Of a stretch of 64,000 nucleotides of DNA, positions 46,475 through 56,325 are shown one piece after another. The position numbers and the translations under genes are program-made. Every line of letters begins with the position of its first letter. Position 1 is the stretch's first letter. The stretch lies in NCBI RefSeq assembly GCF_000688375.1, contig NZ_JIAF01000001.1, positions 582,301 to 646,300 of the forward strand, given 5' to 3'. Below the pieces are notes generated by a model. It was not told the DNA's origin and searched no databases. It saw nothing but the letters and a program-made list of their open reading frames with translations. Source of the DNA: Prevotella sp. HUN102 (GTDB lineage Bacteria; Bacteroidota; Bacteroidia; Bacteroidales; Bacteroidaceae).

Positions 46475-47629
46475 TTATATTTTAGCACGCTTAGCACGCT
46501 TGTTGATATTTGACTGAACCACATAGTAGTCGATCAGCGGCGCAAACATATTACCGAAGAGGATGGCAAGCATCATTCCTTCAGGATAACCGGGGTTGAG
46601 CACACGGATAATGACTGCCAAAGCACCAATGAGGAAACCGTAGATCCACTTGCCAGTCTCGGTACGTGCAGACGTAACGGGGTCGGTAGCCATAAACACG
46701 GCACCGAAGCAGAATCCACCGAGCACGAGATGTTCGTACCACTGAATCGGTGTTGCGTCAGTGCTCTGGAAGATATATGCCATCAATGTGCCGCCGAGGA
46801 ACACGCTCAGCATAGTTTTCCAGCTTGCGATATTGGTCCAGATGAGAATCAAGGCACCGAGTGCAATGGCGATAACCGAGGTTTCGCCCACCGAGCCGGG
46901 TATCAAACCCACTATCATATCGTTCAGGGATGCGTCTACCGGTGCTCCCTGTGCAATCTGTCCCAACGGCGTTGCCATCGTCGTTCCGTCGGCAACGGTG
47001 TATCCGAATCCGAAGATGGAATCCGTGGAAACCCAGATGGAGTCGCCGGTCATCTTGCTCGGATAGGCAAAGAAGAGAAACGCACGCGCTATCAAAGCCA
47101 CATTGAAGATGTTCATACCTGTTCCTCCGAAGATTTCCTTGCCGATAATCACGGCAAAGGCCACGGCAAGCACAAGCGTCCAGAGCGGCGTTGTAACCGG
47201 GATAATCAGCGGAATGAGGATACCACTCACAAGGAATCCCTCCTGAATCTCCTCATTCTTCCATTGTGCCCACGCAAACTCGATGCCCAGACCCACGATG
47301 TAGGAAATAAGGATGTTGGGCAGAAGTACCAGCAAACCATAAAGGAACATTCCGATATGCGTTGCCTCGCCGACCTTGCCTGCCGCAACGGCATTCTGAT
47401 AACCAATATTATACATACCGAACAGCAATGCCGGCAGCAGCGAGATTACCACAATACTCATTATGCGCTTTGAATCAATTGCGTCGTGGATAGACGAACC
47501 ACTCTTCGATGTTTCGTGAGGAACATAGAGAAAGGTATCAAAGCCGTCATAAACACTCTTGAAAGCGTGCAATTTGCCACCCTCTTCAAAATTCGGGCGC
47601 AGCTTATCAAGATAATTTCTTAAGCTCAT
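46475..47629 (-). CDS. Na+-NQR subunit B
   Basis: 384 aa, about ten membrane helices, the sodium-translocating subunit. A TMATPL motif (DGTTMATPLGQIAQG) occupies the position of the covalent-FMN Thr in SGATxL. 16 bp before nqrC. Confidence 0.94.
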   Translation of the reverse strand: MSLRNYLDKLRPNFEEGGKLHAFKSVYDGFDTFLYVPHETSKSGSSIHDAIDSKRIMSIVVISLLPALLFGMYNIGYQNAVAAGKVGEATHIGMFLYGLLVLLPNILISYIVGLGIEFAWAQWKNEEIQEGFLVSGILIPLIIPVTTPLWTLVLAVAFAVIIGKEIFGGTGMNIFNVALIARAFLFFAYPSKMTGDSIWVSTDSIFGFGYTVADGTTMATPLGQIAQGAPVDASLNDMIVGLIPGSVGETSVIAIALGALILIWTNIASWKTMLSVFLGGTLMAYIFQSTDATPIQWYEHLVLGGFCFGAVFMATDPVTSARTETGKWIYGFLIGALAVIIRVLNPGYPEGMMLAILFGNMFAPLIDYYVVQSNINKRAKRAKI

Positions 47630-47682
47630 ATTATAATAAAATTCTTAATTAAAATTCACGTTGTTATTTCCTTGGAAAGGAG

Positions 47683-49035
47683 TTATGCGTTTTCCTTTCT
47701 GAGAACGTTCAATCCGTCTCTTACGATTTTCTGTAATGGCAATTTAGAACTGTCCACAAACTCTGCCAGCGCAAAGTCTTCAGGACTTACTTCGTAAATA
47801 CCCAGTTGCTCCTGTCGGTCGATATTACCAGAGATAATTGCCTTGATGAGATATTCCGCATAGATATCCATCGGCAACACCCTGTCGTACTCGCCGCTCA
47901 TAATCAGATGGCGTTCGCCACCCTTGATACGGGCGTCGAGGTCGTACTCTCTGTTCTTGCCCAACAGCCAACTGAAATAGCTTCTTGAAGTGGAGAAATC
48001 GTTGAAACGAGGCATAATCCAGCCTGCCATTTCGTCCACATCGTCGCCTTCGGGAATCACGGTTACTTCGGAGGTATGTGCGCCAAGCACGGCACCCTCG
48101 CCTGCCACAACGCCCGTCAAGGGGTTTCCGTTCAGGATACGTATGTGCGCCTTCTCCTCCAACTGTCCCTCCAGGAGAACGGACAGAGGCGTTCCCACCA
48201 ATGCCTTCACGTAGGCGGGACTCTTCACTCGGCTTCCTGCCACGGCAACGGTGCGTGTCAGATCGACCTTTCCCGTATTGAAAAGTCTGCCGAAGAAGAT
48301 AACGGCAGTCGGTTCTACGGTCCATACCACCTCGCCTTTATTCACAGGGTCGAGATGATTTACCTGAACGCCGACATTTCCGGCAGGACAAGGACCGTCA
48401 AACACATTCAGTTCAACGTTTTTTGCAGCAGTTAATGCTTCTGAACTTTGCTTTGAGCCTAAAGACAGATAAACTTTCGCAATCTTTGAAAGCGCAGTAA
48501 GACCCGTCTGGAAATCCTTTTCCTGACCCCTCAACTCGTATTCAAAGTCGCCCTGCAAAGGCATATCCCTGAGTGCGGAAACAAAAATTGCCTTAGGAGA
48601 TTCTGTCGGACGTGTTACCACGGCGTAGGGCAACTGGTTGATATAGCCAAACAAGCCCGCTTCCAACAATGCTTTCTTCACTCCCTCGCCATCCAAGTCA
48701 GCCAAATTCTTCGCTCCGAACTCAACAAACTCTTGCTGAGCATCGGCCTGAATGCGCACGCAAACCAGCTTTCTCCGGTCTCCTCTCTCAATCGCACTAA
48801 CCGTTCCGCTTACAGGAGATGCAAATCCCAACTCCGGACAGCCTTTGTCCACGAACAATGCCTGACCGGCCTTCACGCGGTCGCCTTCCTTGACCACCAC
48901 TTTCGGCATCAGTCCCACAAAATCATCGGGCACCAGAGCGTACTCTGCTGATGATTTTAAAGGCAATGTCTGTTCCTTAGCACGTCCCTTTAGATTTAGA
49001 TCCAACCCCTTACGCAACTTTATTACATTTGCCAT
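47683..49035 (-). CDS. Na+-NQR subunit A
   Basis: 450 aa, cytoplasm-facing subunit without membrane helices. It starts VIKLRKGLDLNLKG, the usual NqrA entry, and contains the Barwin/SLBB-like central region. First gene of the operon; 53 bp before nqrB. Confidence 0.95.
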   Translation of the reverse strand: MANVIKLRKGLDLNLKGRAKEQTLPLKSSAEYALVPDDFVGLMPKVVVKEGDRVKAGQALFVDKGCPELGFASPVSGTVSAIERGDRRKLVCVRIQADAQQEFVEFGAKNLADLDGEGVKKALLEAGLFGYINQLPYAVVTRPTESPKAIFVSALRDMPLQGDFEYELRGQEKDFQTGLTALSKIAKVYLSLGSKQSSEALTAAKNVELNVFDGPCPAGNVGVQVNHLDPVNKGEVVWTVEPTAVIFFGRLFNTGKVDLTRTVAVAGSRVKSPAYVKALVGTPLSVLLEGQLEEKAHIRILNGNPLTGVVAGEGAVLGAHTSEVTVIPEGDDVDEMAGWIMPRFNDFSTSRSYFSWLLGKNREYDLDARIKGGERHLIMSGEYDRVLPMDIYAEYLIKAIISGNIDRQEQLGIYEVSPEDFALAEFVDSSKLPLQKIVRDGLNVLRKENA

Positions 49036-49082
49036 AATTTAAAAATGGAATATTTTAAGATATCTTTCGCTAAATTATTGTG

Positions 49083-49113
49083 CAAATATAGCAATTTTCA
49101 GGCAGTATAGAAA
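49083..49113 (-). promoter_or_regulatory. promoter of the nqr operon
   Basis: TATATTTG (49090-49083) with TTTC (49113-49110) 19 nt upstream on the minus strand. Leader about 40 nt. Confidence 0.65.
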
Positions 49114-49129
49114 CTTTTTTTTACACAAA

Positions 49130-49162
49130 TTTCACAATAAAGAAGAAATTTCGTAGTTTTGT
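49130..49162 (+). promoter_or_regulatory. promoter of tamB, divergent from nqr
   Basis: TTTC (49130-49133), 21-nt spacer and TAGTTTTG (49155-49162). A start near 49169 gives a leader of about 370 nt that includes repeat copy 6. Confidence 0.5.
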
Positions 49163-49326
49163 ATTTGAATTGAATAAAATCGAATCCGTCGGTGGCAGAA
49201 TTTCCGCCTGAATGCGCTTGCTTTCCCGTGCTTTCCGCTTCTTCCCCAAAAGGAATTACGACAAGGAAACGGCAGCACAGCAACCATTTCCGACCGACGA
49301 AAACACGATTTGCAAGTAACCGAAAA

Positions 49327-49396
49327 ATGCAGGGCATTCTTCGCAAGATTGCCCTGCATTCTTGCGAAAAACGGAACGCATTCTTCGCAAGATTGA
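49327..49396. repeat. double-hairpin intergenic repeat, copy 6
   Basis: ATGCAGGGCA (49327-49336) pairs with TGCCCTGCAT (49350-49359); CATTCTTGCG and CGCATTCTTCGCAAGATTG follow. The right flank CTGATTTTCAACCACTTACA matches that of copy 1. Confidence 0.8.
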
Positions 49397-49541
49397 AAAG
49401 CGAGAGTATGCACGCTGATTTTCAACCACTTACAAACGCATCAGGAATTGACACGCTGCACCCCTTGGAATGGCTGCCCCGACGGTAAACGGCAAGATGC
49501 ACGATTTCCTGCTGACGGTATTTCATAAATCAAGTTATCCA

Positions 49542-52500
49542 ATGGGTAAAATCAAGATAGCAATAAGATGGACGGTTTGGACTTTGCTGGGTCTGTATCT
49601 CGCCGTAACTGTGCTGCTCCACGTGAAGCCGGTACAGAGACTCATCGGGTCTACGGTGGCGGACGCACTCTCGGAAACGCTCGGCACGAAGGTGGAAATA
49701 GGGCGTGTGGCCCTCGGAGTCTTCAATAATATCATCATCGACGACGTGCTGATAGAAGACCGGAGCCGCAAGGCTATGATTCAGGCTTCGAGACTGGCTG
49801 CAAAGGCAGACATCATAGAACTGATAAGAAGCGGGAAAATACGGATTTCGTCGGCGCAGCTATTCGGGCTGAACGCAGATTTATACAAGAAAAACAAGGA
49901 ATCTGAACCCAATTTCCAGTTCCTCCTCGATGCGCTGTCGTCTAAGGACAAGGACACCGAAACGCCGTTGGACTTGAGAATCCACAGCCTTATCATCCGA
50001 AACAGCTCGGTGAAATACGACGAATGGGACGCACCTATCACAAAGGGGATTTTCAACACAAGGCATCTTGACCTGAAAAACATTTCCGGACATTTCAATC
50101 TTGACGAACTGACCGATGAAAAAATGGATTTCGGAATCAGAAACCTTGCTTTCACGGAAGGCTCGGGACTGGAGGTAAGAAAGATTGCGCTCAGTCTTAT
50201 TGCTGACAAAAACAAGGCAGAGGCAGAGGATTTTACCATAGAGCTTCCCCACTCCACGCTCAGCATTCCGTCGTTTACGGCGCAATACAAGTTTGCCGAC
50301 AAGAAGATTTCATTGAAATCGGTAGAAAGCAGCGTTGTAATTGAAAATTCCTCAATTACACCCAGCGACTTGGCAAGTTTCCTTCCCGCCTTAAAACAGA
50401 TTGACGACAAGATTTTCATTACCGGAGCATTGGACACTTCGGGCGAATCGGTTGCAATAAAATCATTAAAGCTGAACTCCGACAGGAATTTCAACATAGA
50501 CATTAAAGGAAAGGTTTACGATGTTTTCAGGAATTTTTCGTGGGATATTGACGCGAAACGGTTGGAAATTCGCAGCAATGCCACCCAGAAGATAAACAGG
50601 ATATTGAACCTCCGGCTGACGAAAGAACTTGCAGGCATCGGCGACATAGCATACACCGGAAAGGTTGCAGGCGGCAGAAACAGCTACGCAGCGAAGGGAA
50701 ACCTGAAAACTGATTTAGGAAACGTGCAACTTGATGTTGCAATGAAGGGCAATAATATATATGGTAATGTCAAAACGCAGACGTTCAGGTTTGACAACAT
50801 CATCAGAAATTCAGGCTTGCAGGAGATAGCCACCGACATAAAATTCAATGCCAACAAGCAACTGACAGCAGTTTCTGCCAAAGGAAAGGTTGCCAGACTC
50901 AAGATAAACGGCTATACCTATCAGAACATCGACATAGACGGCAGCTATACCAATGATGCTTTCCAAGGCATTCTTGCCTTGAACGACATCAACGGAAAGG
51001 TAAGAATTGACGGAAAAATACAGAACATACGTGCATTTATCGAAAAGAAGGCTAAGATTGATGCCGAGGCAAGCATCGAGGCAGAGCATCTGAACCTGCA
51101 CGCCCTGCGGCTTTCGGATGCACTCGGCGACAGAACGTTCTCTTTCTCCACGACCATCAAGGGCTATGGCTCGTCTGTGGACGATATCATCGGCACGCTC
51201 AATCTCAACCATTTTGCAATGGTGGACAAGAACGAGAGCTTCAGAATCAACACGCTCAACATTAAGACGAGCAACAGCCCTGCATCAAAGGCTCTGAGCG
51301 TTGAGTCCGATTTCGGCAACATCAACCTGTTGGGGGCATACGATTACAGCACCATCGCACAGAGCATTGCCAACGTTCTCAACCATTATCTCCCTGCACT
51401 CGTCAGGCAGCAGCGCAGCGGCAGCAGCCTCTCGGGCAACAGTTTCAAGCTGAATGCAAACATCAGAAACACGGATTTGCTGAAACGCATCATCGGCTCA
51501 AAGGTAAACTTCTCCGAGGCTACAATCGATGCCAGCGTGAACGAGCGTGCCAAAATGCTCGACCTTGACATCGACGCACCCGAACTGACCGTAAGCGGGC
51601 AGAATATCGAGCACCTTCAGGTATCGCTTTCCACTTCAGCAAATGCGCTCAACGCAGACATAGCAGCCGAAAGGGTTGATGACTCGGGCAGAAGAATCTC
51701 GCTCAGCACGCACGGCGAGGCTCAGAACGGTGCGCTCACCACCAATTCGCATTTCAACATTCCGGGCAACAAGCCCATTTCGGGCGTCATCAACTGCGAT
51801 GCGTCCTTCCATCGGAACGGCAATCGCCTCACTTCGCAGATTCATTTCAATCCTTCTGAAATTCAGATAGACACAATCACATTGAATGTGCAGCCGTCCG
51901 ACCTTACCTTCTCGCAGAACAATCTCGAAATCAGACACTTCGAGGTGTCCAACAACAATCAGCACATTACCGTGAACGGACAGACGAGCGGCAACTCCAA
52001 GGACTCCCTGATAGTGCAGTTGAAAGACATTGACGTACCTTATATATTAGAACTGGTCAATTTCAGCAGCGTGGAGTTCGACGGTCTTGCCACGGGCACC
52101 ATCGTCCTGAAGTCGTTCTTCAACAATCCTCACGCTACTGCCGACCTCGTGGTAAAGGACTTCCTTTTTGAGCGTGGCGAACTGGGAATACTCTATGCGA
52201 ATGCAACTTACGAACACTCGGACGGAAAAATCAACATCAATGCCGTTGCAAATGCAGGCGACAATTCGCAGACCAACATCGGAGGCTATATCGACATCAA
52301 GAACGGCTATCTGAATCTTCCGATTTTCGCCAACAACACCAACCTCTATTTCCTGAAGAAATACTGCCGTTCGTTTATGGACAACATTGATTTGCAGGCA
52401 AGTGGATGGTGCAAGGTGGTGGGATCGTTCAAGAACGTGAACATTGAGGGCGATATGTATGCTTCGGGCAAGGTGGACATCACGCCCATAGGGGCTGCTT

Positions 52501-53996
52501 ACAGGCTGAACAACAGCAGAGTACGAATGGTTCCAAACGAAATCATTCTCGACCGCGACACCATCCGCGACGACTACGGAAACATCGGAATCGTAACCGG
52601 AGGGATTCATCATCAGTCCTTCAAGCAACTGACCTACGACATCAACATAGATGCACGCAACCTCCTCGCCTACAATTTCCCAAAAAGAAAGGGAAAGGAG
52701 TCGTTCTGGGGAAGAGTGTTCGGAACAGGAACCTGTGCCATCATCGGACGCTCGGAAGAAACAACGCTGAACGTGGAGATGCGTCCCGAAAAGGATTCAT
52801 ACATTACCTATAATGCCGCCGACAACTCGATTAAGGAAAATTCATTCATCCGTTGGCAAGACATTACGCCTGCCAACGATTCGCTCGCACTGACGCTGAC
52901 CGATTCGCTTTCAACGGAAAGCAAGGCTAAAAAAGAGGAAGCTGAAAGTCAGCAGCAAAAGAACTTCGCAAGCGATTTGCGCATCAACTTCCTCATAAAC
53001 ACCACTCCCGACTTTACACTCGGAGTGCTGATGGACGAAGCCACCGGCGACAACATTGCCCTGAACGGTTCGGGAGGCATCAGAGCCACCTATTATAATA
53101 AGGGGGCTTTCCAGCTTTTCGGCAATTACAAAGTGTCGCACGGACTCTATAATTTCACTATTCAGAACATCATCAAGAAACAGTTCGTGTTCCAGCCCGG
53201 CTCTTCCATCGCATTCGGAGGCGACCCGTACAATGCGGCTTTGCACCTCAACGGTGTCTATGCACTCAACTCCGTGCCGCTGAGCGACTTGGGACTTGGA
53301 CGTTCGTTCAACACCAGCAACACACGTGTGAACTGTCTGCTCAACATCGAAGGCACGCCGATGGCTCCGGGCGTTACCTTTGGGCTGGATCTCCCCTCGC
53401 TTTCATCGGATGCCTTGCAGATGGTCCGGTCGGTTTTGAACTCGGAACAGGACCTCAACCAGCAGGTGCTCTATCTGCTTGCAGTAGGAAGGTTCTATCC
53501 CCAAACTGCCAACAATGCCGTTCCGGGCGACGCATCGCAGCCGGGACAGGCGTCGCTCGCTATGCAGAGCATTCTTTCGGGCACGTTGTCGCAGCAAATC
53601 AACACCGTTTTGTCCAACGTCATCAACAACAGCAACTGGAATTTCGGCGCAAACATCGCCACGGGCAACGAAGGATTCGACAATGCGGAATACGAAGGCA
53701 TACTTTCGGGTAAACTATTGAACAACAGGCTCTTGTTCAATGGAGAATTTGGATACAGAGACAACGTAGCCACCAATACATCTTCATTTATCGGCGACTT
53801 CGACATCAAGTATCTGCTCTTCCCAAGCGGCAATCTCGCACTCAACTTCTACAATCGCACGAACGACAGATACTTCACGCGCAATTCACTTACCACTCAG
53901 GGAATTGGACTGATTATGAAGAAAGATTTCACCAATCTGTGGGATCTTTTTGGAATCAGAAGGAAAAAAGCCAAAAAAGAAAAGGAAAATCGTTAG
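49542..53996 (+). CDS. translocation and assembly module TamB (DUF490)
   Basis: 1484 aa from the ATG at 49542; a longer frame starts 24 codons earlier without support. One N-terminal anchor helix (IRWTVWTLLGLYLAVTVLL) is followed by a very long beta-rich AsmA/TamB body that forms a groove across the periplasm, and the C-terminal DUF490 region (about 1150-1480) with PMAPGVTFGLDLPSLSSDAL and QQVLYLLAVGRF. It helps move lipids or insert outer-membrane proteins between the two membranes. Confidence 0.88.
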   Translation: MGKIKIAIRWTVWTLLGLYLAVTVLLHVKPVQRLIGSTVADALSETLGTKVEIGRVALGVFNNIIIDDVLIEDRSRKAMIQASRLAAKADIIELIRSGKIRISSAQLFGLNADLYKKNKESEPNFQFLLDALSSKDKDTETPLDLRIHSLIIRNSSVKYDEWDAPITKGIFNTRHLDLKNISGHFNLDELTDEKMDFGIRNLAFTEGSGLEVRKIALSLIADKNKAEAEDFTIELPHSTLSIPSFTAQYKFADKKISLKSVESSVVIENSSITPSDLASFLPALKQIDDKIFITGALDTSGESVAIKSLKLNSDRNFNIDIKGKVYDVFRNFSWDIDAKRLEIRSNATQKINRILNLRLTKELAGIGDIAYTGKVAGGRNSYAAKGNLKTDLGNVQLDVAMKGNNIYGNVKTQTFRFDNIIRNSGLQEIATDIKFNANKQLTAVSAKGKVARLKINGYTYQNIDIDGSYTNDAFQGILALNDINGKVRIDGKIQNIRAFIEKKAKIDAEASIEAEHLNLHALRLSDALGDRTFSFSTTIKGYGSSVDDIIGTLNLNHFAMVDKNESFRINTLNIKTSNSPASKALSVESDFGNINLLGAYDYSTIAQSIANVLNHYLPALVRQQRSGSSLSGNSFKLNANIRNTDLLKRIIGSKVNFSEATIDASVNERAKMLDLDIDAPELTVSGQNIEHLQVSLSTSANALNADIAAERVDDSGRRISLSTHGEAQNGALTTNSHFNIPGNKPISGVINCDASFHRNGNRLTSQIHFNPSEIQIDTITLNVQPSDLTFSQNNLEIRHFEVSNNNQHITVNGQTSGNSKDSLIVQLKDIDVPYILELVNFSSVEFDGLATGTIVLKSFFNNPHATADLVVKDFLFERGELGILYANATYEHSDGKININAVANAGDNSQTNIGGYIDIKNGYLNLPIFANNTNLYFLKKYCRSFMDNIDLQASGWCKVVGSFKNVNIEGDMYASGKVDITPIGAAYRLNNSRVRMVPNEIILDRDTIRDDYGNIGIVTGGIHHQSFKQLTYDINIDARNLLAYNFPKRKGKESFWGRVFGTGTCAIIGRSEETTLNVEMRPEKDSYITYNAADNSIKENSFIRWQDITPANDSLALTLTDSLSTESKAKKEEAESQQQKNFASDLRINFLINTTPDFTLGVLMDEATGDNIALNGSGGIRATYYNKGAFQLFGNYKVSHGLYNFTIQNIIKKQFVFQPGSSIAFGGDPYNAALHLNGVYALNSVPLSDLGLGRSFNTSNTRVNCLLNIEGTPMAPGVTFGLDLPSLSSDALQMVRSVLNSEQDLNQQVLYLLAVGRFYPQTANNAVPGDASQPGQASLAMQSILSGTLSQQINTVLSNVINNSNWNFGANIATGNEGFDNAEYEGILSGKLLNNRLLFNGEFGYRDNVATNTSSFIGDFDIKYLLFPSGNLALNFYNRTNDRYFTRNSLTTQGIGLIMKKDFTNLWDLFGIRRKKAKKEKENR

Positions 53997-54014
53997 TTTT
54001 CAGAATATTATTAC

Positions 54015-54022
54015 TAACTTTG
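54015..54022 (+). promoter_or_regulatory. -7 box of rpsA
   Basis: TAACTTTG, 20 bp after the tamB stop. The leader of about 80 nt could carry S1 autoregulation. Confidence 0.55.
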
Positions 54023-54107
54023 CACCCTGTTAGGGGTCATTGTATCCCATAGAGATTATTCACATAAAGTCAAACTTTATTAATTAAATTATTTTTTTAA
54101 ACATTTT

Positions 54108-55886
54108 ATGGCAAATTTTGAAAACGTCAACCCGTTGTCAGACTTTAACTGGGACGAGTTCGAGAATGGCTCTTCTGTAAACGCAAGCAAGGAAGAACTT
54201 ACCAACGCTTACGACGAGACTCTCAACAAGATTCAGGAGCATCAGGTTGTAGAAGGTACTGTTATTTCTTTGGACAAGAAGGAAGTTGTAGTTAATATCG
54301 GCTACAAGAGCGACGGTATCATTCCAGCATCTGAATTCCGTTACAATCCAGAATTGAAGGCTGGCGACAAGGTAGAGGTTTACGTAGAGAATCAGGAAGA
54401 CAAACTTGGTCAGCTCGTACTCTCACACAAGAAGGCTCGTCTCCAGAAGAGCTGGGAGAACATCAACAAGGCACTCGAGGATGACGCAGTCATTCAGGGT
54501 TACATCAAGAGCCGCACTAAGGGTGGTATGATTGTTGATGTATTCGGTATCGAGGCATTCCTCCCAGGCAGCCAGATTGACGTTCATCCTATACGCGACT
54601 ACGACGTATTCGTAGGCAAGACAATGGAATTCAAGGTTGTTAAGATCAATCAGGAATTCCGCAATGTTGTTGTTTCTCACAAGGCTCTCATCGAGGCAGA
54701 GTTGGAAGCACAGCGCAAGGAAATCATCTCTCACCTTGAAAAGGGTCAGATTCTCGAAGGTGTTGTTAAGAACATCACATCTTACGGTGTATTCGTTGAC
54801 CTTGGTGGCGTTGATGGACTCATCCATATCACAGACCTTTCTTGGGGCCGCGTAAGCGATCCACACGAAGTTGTTACACTCGACGAAAAGATCAACGTTG
54901 TTATCCTCGACTTCGATGAAGACAAGAAGCGCATCGCTCTCGGTCTGAAGCAGCTTGCTCCTCATCCTTGGGATGCACTTGAGTCTGAACTCAAGGTTGG
55001 CGACCACGTTAAGGGTAAGGTGGTTGTGATGGCAGACTACGGTGCATTCGTAGAAATCCAGCCGGGCGTAGAAGGCTTGATCCACGTTTCAGAAATGAGC
55101 TGGAGCCAGCACTTGCGTTCTGCACAGGAATTTATGAAGGTTGGCAACGAAGTAGAGGCAGTAATCCTTACTCTCGACCGCGACGAACGCAAGATGTCTC
55201 TCGGTATCAAGCAGTTGAAGGAAGACCCTTGGGAAACAATCGAAGTGAAGTACCCAGTTGGTTCTAAGCACCTCGCTAAGGTTCGCAACTTCACAAACTT
55301 CGGTATCTTCGTAGAACTCGAAGAAGGTGTTGATGGTCTTATCCACATCAGCGACCTCTCTTGGACCAAGAAGGTTAAGCACCCATCTGAATTTACAAGT
55401 CAGGGCGCAGAAATGGACGTAGTAGTTCTCGAGATTGACAAGGAAAACCGTCGTCTCAGCCTCGGCCACAAGCAGCTCGAATCCAATCCTTGGGATGAGT
55501 ATGAATCAATCTACACACCGGGTTCAACTCACGTAGGTAAGATTACAGAGGCTATGGACAAGGGTGCAGTTATCACATTGAACGAAGGTGGCGAAGGTTT
55601 CGCAACTCCAAAGCACCTCGTTAAGCAGGATGGCTCACAGGCACAGCTCGGCGAAGAACTTGAATTCGTAGTAATCGAGTTCGTTAAGGATACAAAGCGT
55701 ATCATCCTTTCTCACTCTCGCACATTCGAGGAAGTTAAGGAAGAGCAGCCACGCCGTTCACGCGGTGGCAACAACCGTAAGGCAGAGCAGCAGCCAGCAC
55801 AGATCAACAATGTTGCTGCCGGCACTTCTCTCGGCGACCTCGGTGTACTCGCTGACCTCAAGAAGAAGATGGAAGAAGGTAAGTAA
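54108..55886 (+). CDS. 30S ribosomal protein S1
   Basis: 592 aa with six S1 RNA-binding domains: the first two are diverged (GIIPASEFRYN, AFLPGSQIDVHP), the next three carry the classic VDGLIHITDLSW/VEGLIHVSEMSW/VDGLIHISDLSW, the sixth is degenerate. A basic tail (RRSRGGNNRKAEQQ) ends it. It brings mRNA to the ribosome; in a phylum that rarely uses Shine-Dalgarno pairing this role is important. Codon use is distinct, favouring GTT/AAG codons as expected of a highly expressed gene. Confidence 0.96.
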   Translation: MANFENVNPLSDFNWDEFENGSSVNASKEELTNAYDETLNKIQEHQVVEGTVISLDKKEVVVNIGYKSDGIIPASEFRYNPELKAGDKVEVYVENQEDKLGQLVLSHKKARLQKSWENINKALEDDAVIQGYIKSRTKGGMIVDVFGIEAFLPGSQIDVHPIRDYDVFVGKTMEFKVVKINQEFRNVVVSHKALIEAELEAQRKEIISHLEKGQILEGVVKNITSYGVFVDLGGVDGLIHITDLSWGRVSDPHEVVTLDEKINVVILDFDEDKKRIALGLKQLAPHPWDALESELKVGDHVKGKVVVMADYGAFVEIQPGVEGLIHVSEMSWSQHLRSAQEFMKVGNEVEAVILTLDRDERKMSLGIKQLKEDPWETIEVKYPVGSKHLAKVRNFTNFGIFVELEEGVDGLIHISDLSWTKKVKHPSEFTSQGAEMDVVVLEIDKENRRLSLGHKQLESNPWDEYESIYTPGSTHVGKITEAMDKGAVITLNEGGEGFATPKHLVKQDGSQAQLGEELEFVVIEFVKDTKRIILSHSRTFEEVKEEQPRRSRGGNNRKAEQQPAQINNVAAGTSLGDLGVLADLKKKMEEGK

Positions 55887-55914
55887 TTCTGCTTACAACT
55901 TTCTAAATCATATC

Positions 55915-55950
55915 AAAGCTGAATCCGTTTGGGTTCAGCTTTTTGTTTAA
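55915..55950 (+). terminator. rpsA terminator
   Basis: AAAGCTGAATCC pairs with GGGTTCAGCTTT (12 bp, one wobble) around GTTT, followed by TTTTTGTTT. Confidence 0.88.
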
Positions 55951-55970
55951 GTCTGTGAATGGGCTTCTTG

Positions 55971-56230
55971 CAGATTTCGCAAATCACGCGAATCTACAAA
56001 CTGAATCTCCAAAGATAAATCTGCGTCATCTGCGAAATTTGCGTGAGATATATTCTCACAGATTGCGCAGATTACGCAAATCTATGAAGTAAGACCAAAA
56101 AGATAAATCAGCGAGATTCGCGAAATCAGCGAGAAATATTCTCTCGTAAATTGCACAGATTATGCGAATCTATGAGATAAAACAAAATATGAATCAGCGA
56201 GATTTGCGAAATCTGCGAGAGTCACTCTTC
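55971..56230. repeat. CAGATT/CGCGAAATC tandem repeat, three units of about 88 bp
   Basis: Units start near 55979, 56068 and 56156. Each has a CAGATTACGCAAATCT-like half and a partly complementary AGCGAGATTCGCGAAATC half, so each can fold. It fills the gap between rpsA and the SDR gene. Confidence 0.8.
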
Positions 56231-56271
56231 CATACAGATTGCTTTTTAAATCATAATTTCAGCATTATCCT

Positions 56272-56302
56272 TTTGTATTGTAAACAAAACTCTGTAACTT
56301 TG
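56272..56302 (+). promoter_or_regulatory. promoter of the SDR gene
   Basis: TTTG (56272-56275), 19-nt spacer and TAACTTTG (56295-56302): an exact match. Start near 56309. Confidence 0.78.
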
Positions 56303-56325
56303 CTTCTATCAAAACAAACAATCTA

